A program made the position numbers and the translations under genes. A stretch of DNA of 64,000 bases from Flavobacteriaceae bacterium (GTDB lineage Bacteria; Bacteroidota; Bacteroidia; Flavobacteriales; Flavobacteriaceae): contig JANQMD010000042.1 of NCBI GenBank assembly GCA_028280265.1, positions 1-64,000 of the forward strand, read 5' to 3'. Under the pieces are notes generated by a model. The model did not search any database and had not been told where the DNA came from. It worked only from the letters and a program-made list of their open reading frames with translations. Numbering within the stretch: the stretch's first letter is position 1; each line of letters starts with the position of its first letter. This document shows, piece after piece, positions 1 to 9,465 of the stretch.

Positions 1-55
1 TTAAATCTAAACACTCTTTTTTTAGCTCTAAACTAAATCGTTCCTTTTTTCTCAT
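1..55 (-). CDS. Transposase OrfA N-terminus (partial, runs off left edge)
   Basis: An ATG on the minus strand (positions 55-53) opens a frame that stays open to the window edge and encodes MRKKERFSLELKKECLDL. The short lysine-rich start followed by a helix with the SLELK pattern resembles the beginning of the helix-turn-helix OrfA of IS3/IS150-type elements, the DNA-binding half of the transposase. Only 18 codons are visible, so the family call rests mainly on the adjoining IS-like terminus. It faces away from the polysaccharide locus. Confidence 0.45.
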   Translation of the reverse strand, partial: MRKKERFSLELKKECLDL

Positions 56-93
56 AAAAATACCCCCAAATAGTGTCTAACTTTTTGGGGGCA
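1..93 (-). mobile_element. End of an insertion sequence (probably IS3 family), cut by window edge
   Basis: Read on the minus strand from position 93, the sequence begins TGCCCCCAAAAAGTTAGACA and reaches a small transposase-like reading frame 38 bases later. A TG terminus, a C-run, a short leader and a basic N-terminal protein fit an IS3-family (IS150-like) end. An 8-base inverted repeat, CCCCCAAA (63-70) and TTTGGGGG (84-91), lies between terminus and start codon. The other end and any target duplication are outside the window, so family and exact boundary are inferred. Confidence 0.55.
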
Positions 94-194
94 CTTCAAT
101 TTATGAGGTTTTTTTTTATGCAAAACGCAGAGTATAAAATTAGCTCAACCCATCCCTTTTTTGTAATTTTCATTTGATTTTTTTTACCAAATAA

Positions 195-1253
195 ATGAGT
201 GTATCAATAGAAAATCAAAATGTTAGGAAAAAAGTACTGGTCACGGGTGCTGCGGGTTTTATAGGATTCCATTTATCAAAAAGACTTTTAGAGCTTGGTT
301 TTACTGTTGTAGGCCTTGATAATATCAATGATTACTATGACGTACATCTAAAATATGCTAGGCTAAAAGAGTTAGGAATAGAGAAAAGTGAAGCAAAACT
401 TTTTTTAACAAAAGTATCGAGTACCATCTACCATAGTCAAATGTCATTCGTACGAATGAATCTTGAAGATGTGTGTGAATTGTCAAGATTATTTAGAGAG
501 GAAAAGTTTGATATTGTTTGTAATCTAGCTGCACAAGCTGGAGTAAGGTACTCAATTGAAAATCCACGAGCATATATTGATTCTAATATTAATGGCTTTT
601 TTAATGTATTAGAATGTTGCAGAAACTTCCATGTACACAAATTGGTTTACGCGAGTAGCTCTAGTGTCTATGGAAATAGTGATGATATTCCTTTCAGAGA
701 GGAACAAAACGTAGATCATCCGATTAGTTTATACGCAGCGACAAAGAAATCAAACGAATTAATAGCACATACTTATAGTCATCTCTATGGTATTCAAACT
801 ATAGGTCTGCGATTTTTTACTGTTTATGGCCCATGGGGTAGACCTGATATGGCTATGTTTTTATTTACAGAAGCAATTGTCAATGAAAAACCAATTAAAG
901 TATTTAACAAAGGTGATCTACTGCGAGATTTTACCTTTATTGACGATGTAATTAAAGGTGTAGTTAGTGTAATAACATTAGATCATAAAAAAGAAAAGTA
1001 TCAATTGTATAATATTGGAAATAATACTCCTGTAAAACTCCTTGACTTTATTGAAGAGATTGAGAAATACTTGAATAAGACTGCAATAAAAGAGATACAT
1101 GAAATGCAGCTTGGTGATGTGTATCAAACCTATGCAGATATTTCCTCTATCACAGATCAATATGTATATGACCCTAAGACTAAAATAGAAGAGGGAGTTA
1201 AAAAATTCATCGACTGGTACAAGTCGCATTACAAAACGAGTAAAAATAGTTGA
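195..1253 (+). CDS. UDP-glucuronate 4-epimerase-like SDR (NAD-dependent epimerase)
   Basis: Extended short-chain dehydrogenase of 352 residues, probably interconverting UDP-glucuronate and UDP-galacturonate in the cytosol. The NAD-binding Rossmann motif GxxGxxG is at G18-G24. The phrase GLDNINDYYDVHLKYARL near residues 40-57 is characteristic of the UDP-glucuronate 4-epimerase branch. The Ser cluster is at 154-157 and the catalytic pair is Y180/K184. It is the first gene of the polysaccharide locus, about 100 bases inside the IS end. UDP-glucuronate would come from the Ugd homologue at 3634. Length is normal for the family. The fold and reaction class are secure; the exact substrate is inferred. 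Confidence 0.85.
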   Translation: MSVSIENQNVRKKVLVTGAAGFIGFHLSKRLLELGFTVVGLDNINDYYDVHLKYARLKELGIEKSEAKLFLTKVSSTIYHSQMSFVRMNLEDVCELSRLFREEKFDIVCNLAAQAGVRYSIENPRAYIDSNINGFFNVLECCRNFHVHKLVYASSSSVYGNSDDIPFREEQNVDHPISLYAATKKSNELIAHTYSHLYGIQTIGLRFFTVYGPWGRPDMAMFLFTEAIVNEKPIKVFNKGDLLRDFTFIDDVIKGVVSVITLDHKKEKYQLYNIGNNTPVKLLDFIEEIEKYLNKTAIKEIHEMQLGDVYQTYADISSITDQYVYDPKTKIEEGVKKFIDWYKSHYKTSKNS

Positions 1254-1270
1254 AATTTTAGTGAAAATAC

Positions 1271-1316
1271 GGGTTAGATAAAAGCTGTTTTTTTTATTCT
1301 AAATCAACCCTTTTTT
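1271..1316 (+). terminator. Weak candidate intrinsic terminator after the first epimerase
   Basis: GGGTTAGA (1271-1278) can pair with TCTAA (1298-1302) plus AACCC (1306-1310), leaving a small bulge, and six Ts follow at 1311-1316. The stem is imperfect. The same T-run is part of a block that resembles the leader of the first gene, so this may equally be promoter sequence. Confidence 0.25.
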
Positions 1317-1355
1317 GTAATTTGCGGCACAATTAAATAAACCTGTCTCTCTTTA

Positions 1356-2339
1356 ATGAACATCAAGTTGTCTGACAAAAAAATCCTTGTGACTGGTGGT
1401 GCTGGATTTATCGGTTCAAATCTATGTGAAGACTTACTGAAAAAGGGAAATTATGTAGTGTGTTTAGATAATTTTGCTACTGGTAAAAAACAAAACATTG
1501 CTCCTCTTTTAGAGGATGTTAATTTTCAGTTTATTCAAGGAGATATTAGAAATTTAAGTGATTGTTTAAAGGCAGTTGATGGTGTGGATTATGTATTGCA
1601 TCAAGCAGCATTAGGTTCCGTTCCAAGATCTATCAAAGACCCTATTACATCTAATGATGTGAATGTAGGTGGTTTTTTGAATATGTTGATAGCTTCACGT
1701 GATGCTGGGGTAAAAAGGTTTGTATATGCAGCTAGCTCATCAACCTATGGGGATTCAGAATCACTTCCAAAAGTTGAAGATAAAATCGGAAAGCCACTAT
1801 CACCTTATGCAATTACAAAATATGTAAATGAGTTATATGCAGATGTGTTTTCTAAAACTTATGGATTGGAAACTATAGGGTTACGATACTTTAATGTTTT
1901 TGGAAGAAAGCAAGATCCAGATGGGGCATATGCAGCAGTAATCCCAAAGTTTGTTGGTCAATTTATGAAGGGTGAATCTCCTGTTATTAATGGAGATGGG
2001 GAGTACTCTAGAGATTTTACGTATATAGATAATGTGATTCAGGCAAATCTATTATCATTGGTTGTTGATAACAGAGAGGCTGTTAATACAGTTTATAATG
2101 TTGCTTATGGAGAAAGAAATACATTAAATGATCTCGTGGGATATTTAAAAGAGCATTTGTCAGAGTTTGATAATAAAATTAGTAATATCGAGGTCTTGCA
2201 TGGACCTAATCGTTTAGGTGATATTCCTCACTCATTGGCATCTGTTGAAAAAGCAAAAAAATTATTAAACTACAATCCACAATTTTCTTTGCAAAAAGGA
2301 TTGAAAGAAGCAGTAAAGTGGTATTGGGAAAATTTATAA
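1356..2339 (+). CDS. tviC: UDP-GlcNAc/GlcNAcA C4-epimerase (TviC/WbpP type)
   Basis: SDR epimerase of 327 residues. It has GxxGxxG at G14-G20, the SSST triad region at 127-130 and catalytic Y151/K155. The [15 protein letters not shown] stretch (82-96) is the hallmark of the WbpP/TviC/WbgU group, which interconverts N-acetylglucosamine and N-acetylgalactosamine forms of UDP-sugars or their uronic acids. A single base separates it from the tviB-like dehydrogenase. The same pair makes UDP-GalNAcA for Vi antigen and for Pseudomonas O6. Whether it acts before or after oxidation cannot be told from sequence. Confidence 0.85.
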   Translation: MNIKLSDKKILVTGGAGFIGSNLCEDLLKKGNYVVCLDNFATGKKQNIAPLLEDVNFQFIQGDIRNLSDCLKAVDGVDYVLHQAALGSVPRSIKDPITSNDVNVGGFLNMLIASRDAGVKRFVYAASSSTYGDSESLPKVEDKIGKPLSPYAITKYVNELYADVFSKTYGLETIGLRYFNVFGRKQDPDGAYAAVIPKFVGQFMKGESPVINGDGEYSRDFTYIDNVIQANLLSLVVDNREAVNTVYNVAYGERNTLNDLVGYLKEHLSEFDNKISNIEVLHGPNRLGDIPHSLASVEKAKKLLNYNPQFSLQKGLKEAVKWYWENL

Positions 2340-2340
2340 T

Positions 2341-3624
2341 ATGGGTCAAATCAAAATAGCAGTCATTGGTTTAGGGTATGTAGGTCTTCCATTAGCAAGG
2401 CTTTTCGCAACAAAATACCCAGTAGTAGGATTTGATATTAATCAAGAAAGAGTAAGCGAACTATCCTCTGGGACTGATTCAACTCTTGAAGTCGAAGATA
2501 ATGTGCTTCAATCAGTTTTGGTTGATGAGGTCCCTCAAAGTAATGGGCTGTTCTGCTCTTATTCTTTAAAAGATGTTGAAGAGTGCAACTATTACATCAT
2601 TACTGTTCCTACACCAGTAGATAAGAACAATAGGCCTATTTTAACTCCATTGATAAAGGCTAGCGAAACAGTTGGTTCTGTCTTAAGAAAAGGAGATATT
2701 GTGGTTTATGAATCTACAGTCTATCCAGGAGCTACTGAAGAAGATTGTATTCCTGTGCTAGAGAAAGTGTCGGGATTAAAATTCAACCAAGATTTTTATG
2801 CTGGATACTCTCCCGAAAGAATTAATCCTGGCGATAAATTACATACTGTAGAAAAAATATTAAAAGTTACTTCTGGTTCTACACCTGAGGTGGGAGAGAA
2901 GGTAAATACCTTATATAAGTCTGTGATTACAGCAGGGACTCATTTAGCTCCAACAATTAAAGTAGCCGAAGCAGCTAAAGTGATTGAAAACTCTCAAAGA
3001 GATATTAATATCGCATTTGTAAATGAGTTAGCCAAGATTTTCAATTTGATGAGTATCAATACACATGATGTTTTGGAGGCTGCTGGTACAAAATGGAATT
3101 TTTTACCCTTTAAACCTGGATTAGTAGGGGGGCACTGTATAGGAGTTGATCCCTATTATTTAGCACAGAAGGCACAAGAATACGGTTATCATCCTGAAAT
3201 TATTTTAGCAGGTAGAAGATTGAATGATAGTATGGGTGAGTATGTAGCATCTGAAGTTGTCAAACTAATGATCAAAAAAGATGTTAAAATTAAAGATGCT
3301 GAAGTATTGGTTCTAGGTATTACTTTTAAAGAGAATTGCCCAGATGTTCGAAACACAAAAGTTGTTGATGTAGTATCTGCATTAAAAGATTTTGGTGTTA
3401 ATGTGAGTATTTATGACCCTTGGGCAGATGAAAAGGAGGTTTTTGAAGAGTATGGTTTGAAGTCTACACAAACCATTCCAAATAATAAATTTGATTCATT
3501 AGTGTTGGCAGTAGCTCATGAAGAATTCGAGAATATAAATTTTAACTCAATACTAAAAGAAAATCACGTCATTTATGATGTGAAAAATTCTTTAAACTCC
3601 TCTATTAAGGATGGGGGACTATAA
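2341..3624 (+). CDS. tviB: UDP-N-acetylglucosamine/galactosamine 6-dehydrogenase (TviB/WbpO type)
   Basis: Nucleotide-sugar dehydrogenase of 427 residues, oxidising C6 of UDP-HexNAc to the uronic acid with two NAD+. The N-terminal NAD motif is GLGYVG (10-15). The conserved lysine is in [11 protein letters not shown] (K213), and the catalytic cysteine C266 sits in [23 protein letters not shown] (156-165) is typical of the WbpO/TviB branch and differs from the two sister dehydrogenases at 3634 and 6072. It follows the TviC-like epimerase by one base. The product, UDP-GlcNAcA or UDP-GalNAcA, could also feed WlbA. Confidence 0.88.
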   Translation: MGQIKIAVIGLGYVGLPLARLFATKYPVVGFDINQERVSELSSGTDSTLEVEDNVLQSVLVDEVPQSNGLFCSYSLKDVEECNYYIITVPTPVDKNNRPILTPLIKASETVGSVLRKGDIVVYESTVYPGATEEDCIPVLEKVSGLKFNQDFYAGYSPERINPGDKLHTVEKILKVTSGSTPEVGEKVNTLYKSVITAGTHLAPTIKVAEAAKVIENSQRDINIAFVNELAKIFNLMSINTHDVLEAAGTKWNFLPFKPGLVGGHCIGVDPYYLAQKAQEYGYHPEIILAGRRLNDSMGEYVASEVVKLMIKKDVKIKDAEVLVLGITFKENCPDVRNTKVVDVVSALKDFGVNVSIYDPWADEKEVFEEYGLKSTQTIPNNKFDSLVLAVAHEEFENINFNSILKENHVIYDVKNSLNSSIKDGGL

Positions 3625-3633
3625 TAAATTAGA

Positions 3634-4956
3634 GTGAAGCTAGCGATTATAGGTACGGGATATGTGGGTTTAGTTTCTGGAGCTTGTTTTGCAGAGATGG
3701 GAAACACAGTTACTTGTGTTGATATTGATCGAAAGAAAATTGAAAACCTGAAAAAAGGAATTGTTCCAATATATGAGCCAGGTTTGACTTTAATGGTAGA
3801 AAGAAACATTGAGAAAGAAAGTTTATTATTCTCTACTTCTTTGAAGGAAAGTATACAAGATGCTTCTATTGTATTTATTGCTGTAGGAACTCCTATGGAG
3901 TCAGATGGTTCAGCCGATTTAAGTCATGTCCTTTCTGTGGCCAAAGAAATAGGGGCTACTATGAATCATAAATTACTCATAGTCGGCAAATCTACGGTTC
4001 CAGTGGGAACTGCTGATATGGTAAAGAAGACAATTCAATCAGAATTAGAAAAAAGAAGCCTTTCTTTAAAATTTGAGGTAATATCTAATCCTGAATTTCT
4101 GAAAGAAGGTGATGCAATCAATGATTTCATGAAGCCAGATAGAGTTGTAATTGGAGCTGAAACGGATGAAGCCTTCGGTATAATGAAGCGATTATATTCG
4201 CCATTTTTTAGAACACATGATCGTTTTATTATTATGGATGTTAGATCTGCTGAGATGACAAAATATGCAGCCAATGCTATGTTGGCGACAAAGATTTCTT
4301 TTATGAACGAGATTGCGAATATTTGTGAAAAAGTTGGAGCAGATATAAATAATGTAAGGGTAGGTATTGGTTCAGATCAAAGGATAGGCTACAGTTTTAT
4401 ATATCCTGGAGTTGGTTATGGAGGGTCTTGTTTTCCAAAAGATATAAGAGCTTTGAAAAGAACTGCTGAAGAATATGGTTATAAAGCGCAATTAATTCAA
4501 GCTGTAGAAGCTGTAAACAACCGTCAAAAATTTTCGATCTCAAACAAAATAGTAGAACGGTTCGGAGAGGATTTGACAGGGAAAATATTTGCGCTGTGGG
4601 GTCTAGCTTTTAAGCCTGGTACAGATGATATGAGAGAAGCTCCTGCTATCTATACAATTAAAGAGTTGATAAAAAGAGGGGCAAGGGTTAAAGCTTATGA
4701 CCCTAAGGCAATGGAAGAGGCCAAATCTTTTTATTTAAAAAATATGGATAACGTAGAGTACTCCGAATCAAAATATGAAGTATTAAAAGAGGCAGAAGCA
4801 CTTATTCTGATTACAGAATGGAAAGAATTCAGATCTCCAGATTTTGACGAGATAAAATTAAGGTTAAAAACACCCATCATTTTTGATGGAAGAAATCAAT
4901 ATAATGCATTTAATCTTGGTGAAAAAGGGTTTGAATATTATCAAATAGGGAAGTAA
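3634..4956 (+). CDS. ugd: UDP-glucose 6-dehydrogenase
   Basis: A 440-residue UDP-glucose dehydrogenase making UDP-glucuronate from UDP-glucose. It has the NAD motif GTGYVG (7-12), NPEFLKEG (152-159), the substrate lysines in the AEMTKYAANAMLATK region (K210, K220) and catalytic C266 in GGSCFPKD. The YEPGL signature (48-52) marks true Ugd. The start is GTG at 3634; no upstream in-frame ATG exists and the Rossmann strand begins at residue 2. Its product would feed the 4-epimerase at 195. It is the second of three superfamily paralogues within five kilobases. Confidence 0.92.
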   Translation: MKLAIIGTGYVGLVSGACFAEMGNTVTCVDIDRKKIENLKKGIVPIYEPGLTLMVERNIEKESLLFSTSLKESIQDASIVFIAVGTPMESDGSADLSHVLSVAKEIGATMNHKLLIVGKSTVPVGTADMVKKTIQSELEKRSLSLKFEVISNPEFLKEGDAINDFMKPDRVVIGAETDEAFGIMKRLYSPFFRTHDRFIIMDVRSAEMTKYAANAMLATKISFMNEIANICEKVGADINNVRVGIGSDQRIGYSFIYPGVGYGGSCFPKDIRALKRTAEEYGYKAQLIQAVEAVNNRQKFSISNKIVERFGEDLTGKIFALWGLAFKPGTDDMREAPAIYTIKELIKRGARVKAYDPKAMEEAKSFYLKNMDNVEYSESKYEVLKEAEALILITEWKEFRSPDFDEIKLRLKTPIIFDGRNQYNAFNLGEKGFEYYQIGK

Positions 4957-6072
4957 ATGAAGAAAAACCTGATTATATTTGGTACTAGACCTGAAGCTAT
5001 AAAGATGGCGCCATTGGTTAAAGAATTTCAAAAAGATACTAAGAATTTTGAGACAAAAGTTTGTGTGACTGCTCAGCATCGAGAAATGTTAGATCAAGTC
5101 CTTGAGTTTTTTGAAATCCAACCAGATTATGACTTAGATCTTATGAAACCGGGTCAAAATTTATATAGCTTAACTGCTAATATTATTGAAAGTTTGCAAC
5201 CAGTTCTTGAAGATTTTAAGCCAGACTATGTTTATGTTCACGGAGATACAACAACAACAATGGCTGGGAGTATAGCTTCTTTTTATTCAGGTGCAAAAGT
5301 ATGTCATGTAGAAGCAGGATTAAGAACGCATAATAAGTGGGCGCCTTTTCCTGAAGAAATGAATAGACAAATTACTGGTAGAGTTACAGATTATCACTTT
5401 GCTCCTACCTTAACATCAAAAGAAAACTTACAAAAAGAGAATGTTCAAGAAGACTCTATTTTAGTCACAGGAAATACAGTAATTGATGCATTGCTACAAT
5501 CTGTTGATAAAGTGAATTCATCCCCAAGTATTTTAATTGAAGAATTAAACAAAGTTATTGGCGATAAAGAGCTGGTTTTGGTCACTGGGCATCGTAGAGA
5601 AAATCACGGTGAAGGTTTTGAACGAATTTGCAGAGCTTTAAAGAGAATTGCAGAGAATGATAGTAATAGGTTAATCATATACCCTGTACATTTAAACCCA
5701 AAAGTGCAAGAGCCAGTGAGAAGAGTCTTATCTGATGTTAGCAATGTAATTCTTATAGACCCTCTGGCTTATCAAGACTTTATCTGGTTGATGAATCGTT
5801 CAAAAATTATTATTACTGATAGTGGAGGAGTACAAGAAGAAGCGCCTAGTTTAGGAAAGCCAGTTTTAGTTATGAGAGAAACAACCGAACGACCAGAGGC
5901 GGTTGAAGCTGGCACAGTTTTATTAGTTGGTACAGATGAAGATTTAATTGTAAATAGAACCTTAGAGCTTCTTAATAAGAAAGAAGCATTTGATCAAATG
6001 TCTAAATTACACAATCCTTATGGGGATGGAAAGGCTTGTGAAAGAATTGTAAAATTTATAAAAGAAGTATAA
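4957..6072 (+). CDS. wecB: UDP-N-acetylglucosamine 2-epimerase (non-hydrolysing)
   Basis: This 371-residue GT-B-fold epimerase converts UDP-GlcNAc to UDP-ManNAc. Signature segments are GTRPEAIKMAPL (9-20), HVEAGLRT, FPEEMNRQ, GHRREN and SGGVQEEAPSLGKPV, the last followed by TERPEAVEAGT. The start codon directly abuts the stop of ugd, and its own stop overlaps the ATG of the wecC homologue by one base. This points to translational coupling and UDP-ManNAcA production. A WbpI role, 2-epimerising a 2,3-diacetamido sugar acid, is possible because the WlbA pathway is also encoded here, but the motifs read as WecB. Confidence 0.9.
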   Translation: MKKNLIIFGTRPEAIKMAPLVKEFQKDTKNFETKVCVTAQHREMLDQVLEFFEIQPDYDLDLMKPGQNLYSLTANIIESLQPVLEDFKPDYVYVHGDTTTTMAGSIASFYSGAKVCHVEAGLRTHNKWAPFPEEMNRQITGRVTDYHFAPTLTSKENLQKENVQEDSILVTGNTVIDALLQSVDKVNSSPSILIEELNKVIGDKELVLVTGHRRENHGEGFERICRALKRIAENDSNRLIIYPVHLNPKVQEPVRRVLSDVSNVILIDPLAYQDFIWLMNRSKIIITDSGGVQEEAPSLGKPVLVMRETTERPEAVEAGTVLLVGTDEDLIVNRTLELLNKKEAFDQMSKLHNPYGDGKACERIVKFIKEV

Positions 6073-7280
6073 TGAATCCCGAAGTAGTAACCATAGGATT
6101 AGGATATATTGGATTACCAACATCAGCATTAATTGCACAACATAAAACGAAGGTTCTAGGTGTCGATATTAATGAGCGTGTTGTTGAGACAATTAATCAA
6201 GGAAAGATTCATATTGTGGAACCAGATTTAGATGGAATTGTTTCTAATGCCGTAAAAGAAAATTATTTAAAAGCAGCAACTAAAGCAGTTGAAGCTAATG
6301 TATATTTGATCGTGGTTCCTACTCCTTTTAAAGGAAATCATGAGCCAGATATTTCTTTCGTAGAATCTGCTACCAAAGGAGTTATCTCGTTGTTAAAGGA
6401 AGGAGATTTATATATTATTGAGTCAACTTCTCCAGTGGGGACAACTGAAAAAATGCAACAGTTAATCTATACAACTAGACCAGAACTGAAAAATAAAATT
6501 TTTATGGCTTATTGTCCAGAGAGAGTTTTACCAGGAAACGTGATGTATGAATTGGTAAACAATGATCGTGTGATAGGGGGAATAGATGAAGCATCTACCG
6601 AAAAAGCTATTGATTTTTATGCAAAATACGTCAAAGGAGATTTGCATGCTACAAATGCAAGAACTGCAGAGATGTGTAAATTAGTTGAAAATTCTTCAAG
6701 AGATGTGCAAATTGCTTTTGCAAACGAGTTATCTCTGATATGTGATAAAGCAGATATTAATGTTTGGGAATTGATTAATTTAGCAAATAAGCATCCTAGG
6801 GTAAACATTCTACAACCAGGGTGCGGTGTGGGAGGTCATTGTATTGCAGTAGATCCTTATTTTATAGTCTCAGATTATCCAATGGAGTCAAAGATTATAG
6901 GAACAGCTCGCGAGGTAAATAATTACAAGTCATTTTGGTGTGCAGAAAAAATCCAAAATGCCAAGTTAAAATTTGAATTAGCAAATGGCAGAAAGCCTAA
7001 AACAGCTTTGATGGGCTTAGCTTTTAAACCAAATATAGATGATTTAAGAGAGTCTCCTGCAAAATATATCGTTCAAAAAGTATTGCAAGGTTCTAATAAT
7101 GAAGAACACTTTATTGTAGAACCTAATATTGATTCTCATAATGTATATAAATTGACAAATTATAAAGATGCATTGGAAAAAGCAGATATTATTGCTTTTT
7201 TAGTTGCACATGATGAGTTTAAAAATTTAAAAATTTCTAATGAAAAAATAGTTTTGGATTTTTGTGGGATAGATATATAG
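6072..7280 (+). CDS. wecC: UDP-N-acetyl-D-mannosamine dehydrogenase
   Basis: Third nucleotide-sugar dehydrogenase of the locus, 402 residues, oxidising UDP-ManNAc to UDP-ManNAcA. It matches the WecC pattern closely: GLGYIGLPT (9-17), HIVEPDLDG, VVPTPFKG, YCPERVLPGNVMYELV (147-162), and NILQPGCGVGGHCIAVDP with catalytic C257. It overlaps wecB by one base. WecB plus WecC supply the ManNAcA found in enterobacterial common antigen and many capsules. The WecC assignment is stronger than WbpA because the CPERVLPG and NILQPGCG phrases are WecC-specific. Confidence 0.92.
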   Translation: MNPEVVTIGLGYIGLPTSALIAQHKTKVLGVDINERVVETINQGKIHIVEPDLDGIVSNAVKENYLKAATKAVEANVYLIVVPTPFKGNHEPDISFVESATKGVISLLKEGDLYIIESTSPVGTTEKMQQLIYTTRPELKNKIFMAYCPERVLPGNVMYELVNNDRVIGGIDEASTEKAIDFYAKYVKGDLHATNARTAEMCKLVENSSRDVQIAFANELSLICDKADINVWELINLANKHPRVNILQPGCGVGGHCIAVDPYFIVSDYPMESKIIGTAREVNNYKSFWCAEKIQNAKLKFELANGRKPKTALMGLAFKPNIDDLRESPAKYIVQKVLQGSNNEEHFIVEPNIDSHNVYKLTNYKDALEKADIIAFLVAHDEFKNLKISNEKIVLDFCGIDI

Positions 7281-7281
7281 T

Positions 7282-8256
7282 ATGAAAAATTTTGCACTCA
7301 TTGGGGCCTCGGGTTACATTGCACCCAGACATTTAAAAGCAATTAAGGATACCAATAACAATTTGTTAGCAGCATTGGATAGATTTGACAGTGTTGGAAT
7401 TATGGATAGTTATTTTCCGAATGCCGATTTTTTTGTGGAGACAGAACGCTTTGATCGACACATAGAAAAGTTACGATACGATCGAGGATTGGAGCTTGAT
7501 TATTTTAGTATTTGTACGCCAAATTACCTACATGATGCTCATATAAGGATGGCATTACGAAGAGGTGCAGACGCTATCTGTGAAAAGCCATTAGTGCTAA
7601 ATCCATGGAATCTTGATGCATTGCAAAGAATGGAAAAGGAATCTGGAAAAAAAGTATGGAACATCCTTCAACTTCGAGAGCACAATACTATCAAGCAATT
7701 AAAAAAGAAGGTAGAAGAATCAGCTGAGGATAAAATCTTTGATATCGATCTAACCTATTTAACTTCCAGAGGAAATTGGTATTATACATCGTGGAAAGGA
7801 GATATTAATAAATCAGGAGGTATTGCAACAAATATTGGAGTACACTTCTATGATATGTTGCACTATATTTTTGGGGATTTAAAAACTAATATTGTTCATA
7901 TTCATACACACGATCGAGCAGCAGGCTATTTAGAGTTTGAAAAAGCACGAGTAAGATGGTTTCTTTCCATCAATTATGATGCACTGCCTGAGGAAATAAA
8001 GCAAAAGGAACAAAGAACTTACAGGTCCATTCAAATTGAAGGTGAAGAGCTTGAATTCTCTGGAGGCTTTACAGATTTGCATACCAAAGTGTATGAAGGA
8101 ATTTTAAATGGTTCCGGTTATGGACTTGAAGATGCGAGGAAAGCCATCGAAATCGTTCATGAAATTAGAACAGCGAATCCAATTGGTCTAAAGGGCGAAT
8201 ACCATCCTTTTGCCAAAAAACAATTGGCAAAGCATCCTTTTAAAGTAAGAAAATAA
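7282..8256 (+). CDS. wlbA: UDP-N-acetylglucosaminuronate 3-dehydrogenase (WlbA/WbpB, Gfo/Idh/MocA family)
   Basis: A 324-residue oxidoreductase. Its N-terminus, ALIGASGYIAPRHLKAI, and the segment ICEKPLVLNPWN (99-110) are diagnostic for WlbA/WbpB. That enzyme oxidises C3 of UDP-GlcNAcA to the 3-keto sugar, the substrate of a PLP aminotransferase (here at 10462). The catalytic EKP is at 101-103, and a conserved GGIATNIGVHFYDML helix carries the His. Some homologues regenerate bound NAD+ by reducing 2-oxoglutarate to 2-hydroxyglutarate, which is relevant because the next gene, four bases downstream, is an L-2-hydroxyglutarate oxidase. Confidence 0.9.
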   Translation: MKNFALIGASGYIAPRHLKAIKDTNNNLLAALDRFDSVGIMDSYFPNADFFVETERFDRHIEKLRYDRGLELDYFSICTPNYLHDAHIRMALRRGADAICEKPLVLNPWNLDALQRMEKESGKKVWNILQLREHNTIKQLKKKVEESAEDKIFDIDLTYLTSRGNWYYTSWKGDINKSGGIATNIGVHFYDMLHYIFGDLKTNIVHIHTHDRAAGYLEFEKARVRWFLSINYDALPEEIKQKEQRTYRSIQIEGEELEFSGGFTDLHTKVYEGILNGSGYGLEDARKAIEIVHEIRTANPIGLKGEYHPFAKKQLAKHPFKVRK

Positions 8257-8260
8257 TAAT

Positions 8261-9457
8261 TTGAGACAGAAGAATGTAGCCATAATAGGAGGGGGGATCT
8301 TGGGATTAGCAATAGGATATCGATTATCTAATGACTACAGACAATACCGTGTTACAATATTTGAAAAAGAGCCCGAAATAGGATCTCATCAGTCTGGTAG
8401 AAACAGTGGTGTACTTCACTGTGGTTTGAATTACAAGCCAAAGTCACTTAAAGCTCGGTTAGCTGTTCAAGGAATTAGAGATATGATCGGCTTCTGTAAG
8501 GCGAATGAAGTTGACTTTGATCAATGTGGTAAGATTGTTGTCGCAACGAACGAAGAGGAGGAAATCACCCTAAACAATATCGCGGAAAGAGGAAAACAGA
8601 ATGGTTTGATCGGTCTAAAATTTCTAGATGTTGGAGAAATACAAGGAAGGGAGCCTCATATATTTGGTACCAAAGCCTTACTCGTTCCGGAAGAGGGGAT
8701 TGTTGACTACAAAGGTGTGATGAAAAAACTAGCTCTGAAGATTCAAGAAAAAGATAGCGAAGTGTTAGTTAATACCAAAGTTGACAAAGTACATTCTTCT
8801 GAAAAGAAAGGAATAATTATCACAAAGGATGGCGAAAAGGAGTTTGACTTTATTATTAATTGCTCTGGATTGCACTCAGATAGAGTTTATTCAAATTTGA
8901 CCCAATCTAAAAGACCACTAAGAATTATACCGTTTCGCGGTGAATATTTGAGTTTCAAAGAAGAATATAATGATATGGTAAATCACTTGGTGTATCCTGT
9001 ACCAAATAATAAGTTTCCTTTTCTCGGAGTGCACTTTACAAGAATGATTTCTGGAGGAAGAGAAGTAGGCCCAAATGCCGTATTCGCTTTTAAAAGAGAA
9101 GGGTATTCAAATACAGATATCTCCTTAAATGATTCCATAGATAGTTTATTTTACAAAGGATTTCATCGTTTTGTCAGAAACAATTTTAACTTTGCGATGG
9201 GAGAATTTTCTAGTTCTTTGCTGCGGAGTTCATTTATTAAAAAAGCAAAGAAGATGATGCCAGAAATTCAAGGTTCAATGCTTGAAAAAGGTGGGGCGGG
9301 AGTAAGAGCTCAAGCGATGGACAACAAGGGAAATTTGATCATGGACTTTAGAATAGAAAAGAAAGATAAACAAATTCATGTGCTAAATGCCCCATCACCA
9401 GGAGCAACAGCATCACTTGCTATTGCAGATTACATTATTAAAAAATACATAGAATAG
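8261..9457 (+). CDS. lhgO: L-2-hydroxyglutarate oxidase (LhgO), inside a sugar pathway
   Basis: FAD-dependent oxidoreductase of 398 residues in the DAO/GlpD fold. It has the dinucleotide motif GGGILG (10-15), an EKE acidic end to strand 2, and SHQSGRNSGVLHCGLNYKP, the LhgO/L2HGDH signature. GGAGVRAQAMD near the C-terminus also fits. It oxidises L-2-hydroxyglutarate to 2-oxoglutarate, passing electrons to oxygen or the quinone pool. The start is TTG at 8261; no ATG is available upstream of the FAD motif. Tight packing between wlbA and the next epimerase suggests it recycles the by-product of WlbA. That role is inferred; the family call is firm. Confidence 0.85.
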   Translation: MRQKNVAIIGGGILGLAIGYRLSNDYRQYRVTIFEKEPEIGSHQSGRNSGVLHCGLNYKPKSLKARLAVQGIRDMIGFCKANEVDFDQCGKIVVATNEEEEITLNNIAERGKQNGLIGLKFLDVGEIQGREPHIFGTKALLVPEEGIVDYKGVMKKLALKIQEKDSEVLVNTKVDKVHSSEKKGIIITKDGEKEFDFIINCSGLHSDRVYSNLTQSKRPLRIIPFRGEYLSFKEEYNDMVNHLVYPVPNNKFPFLGVHFTRMISGGREVGPNAVFAFKREGYSNTDISLNDSIDSLFYKGFHRFVRNNFNFAMGEFSSSLLRSSFIKKAKKMMPEIQGSMLEKGGAGVRAQAMDNKGNLIMDFRIEKKDKQIHVLNAPSPGATASLAIADYIIKKYIE

Positions 9458-9465
9458 AAATAAGC

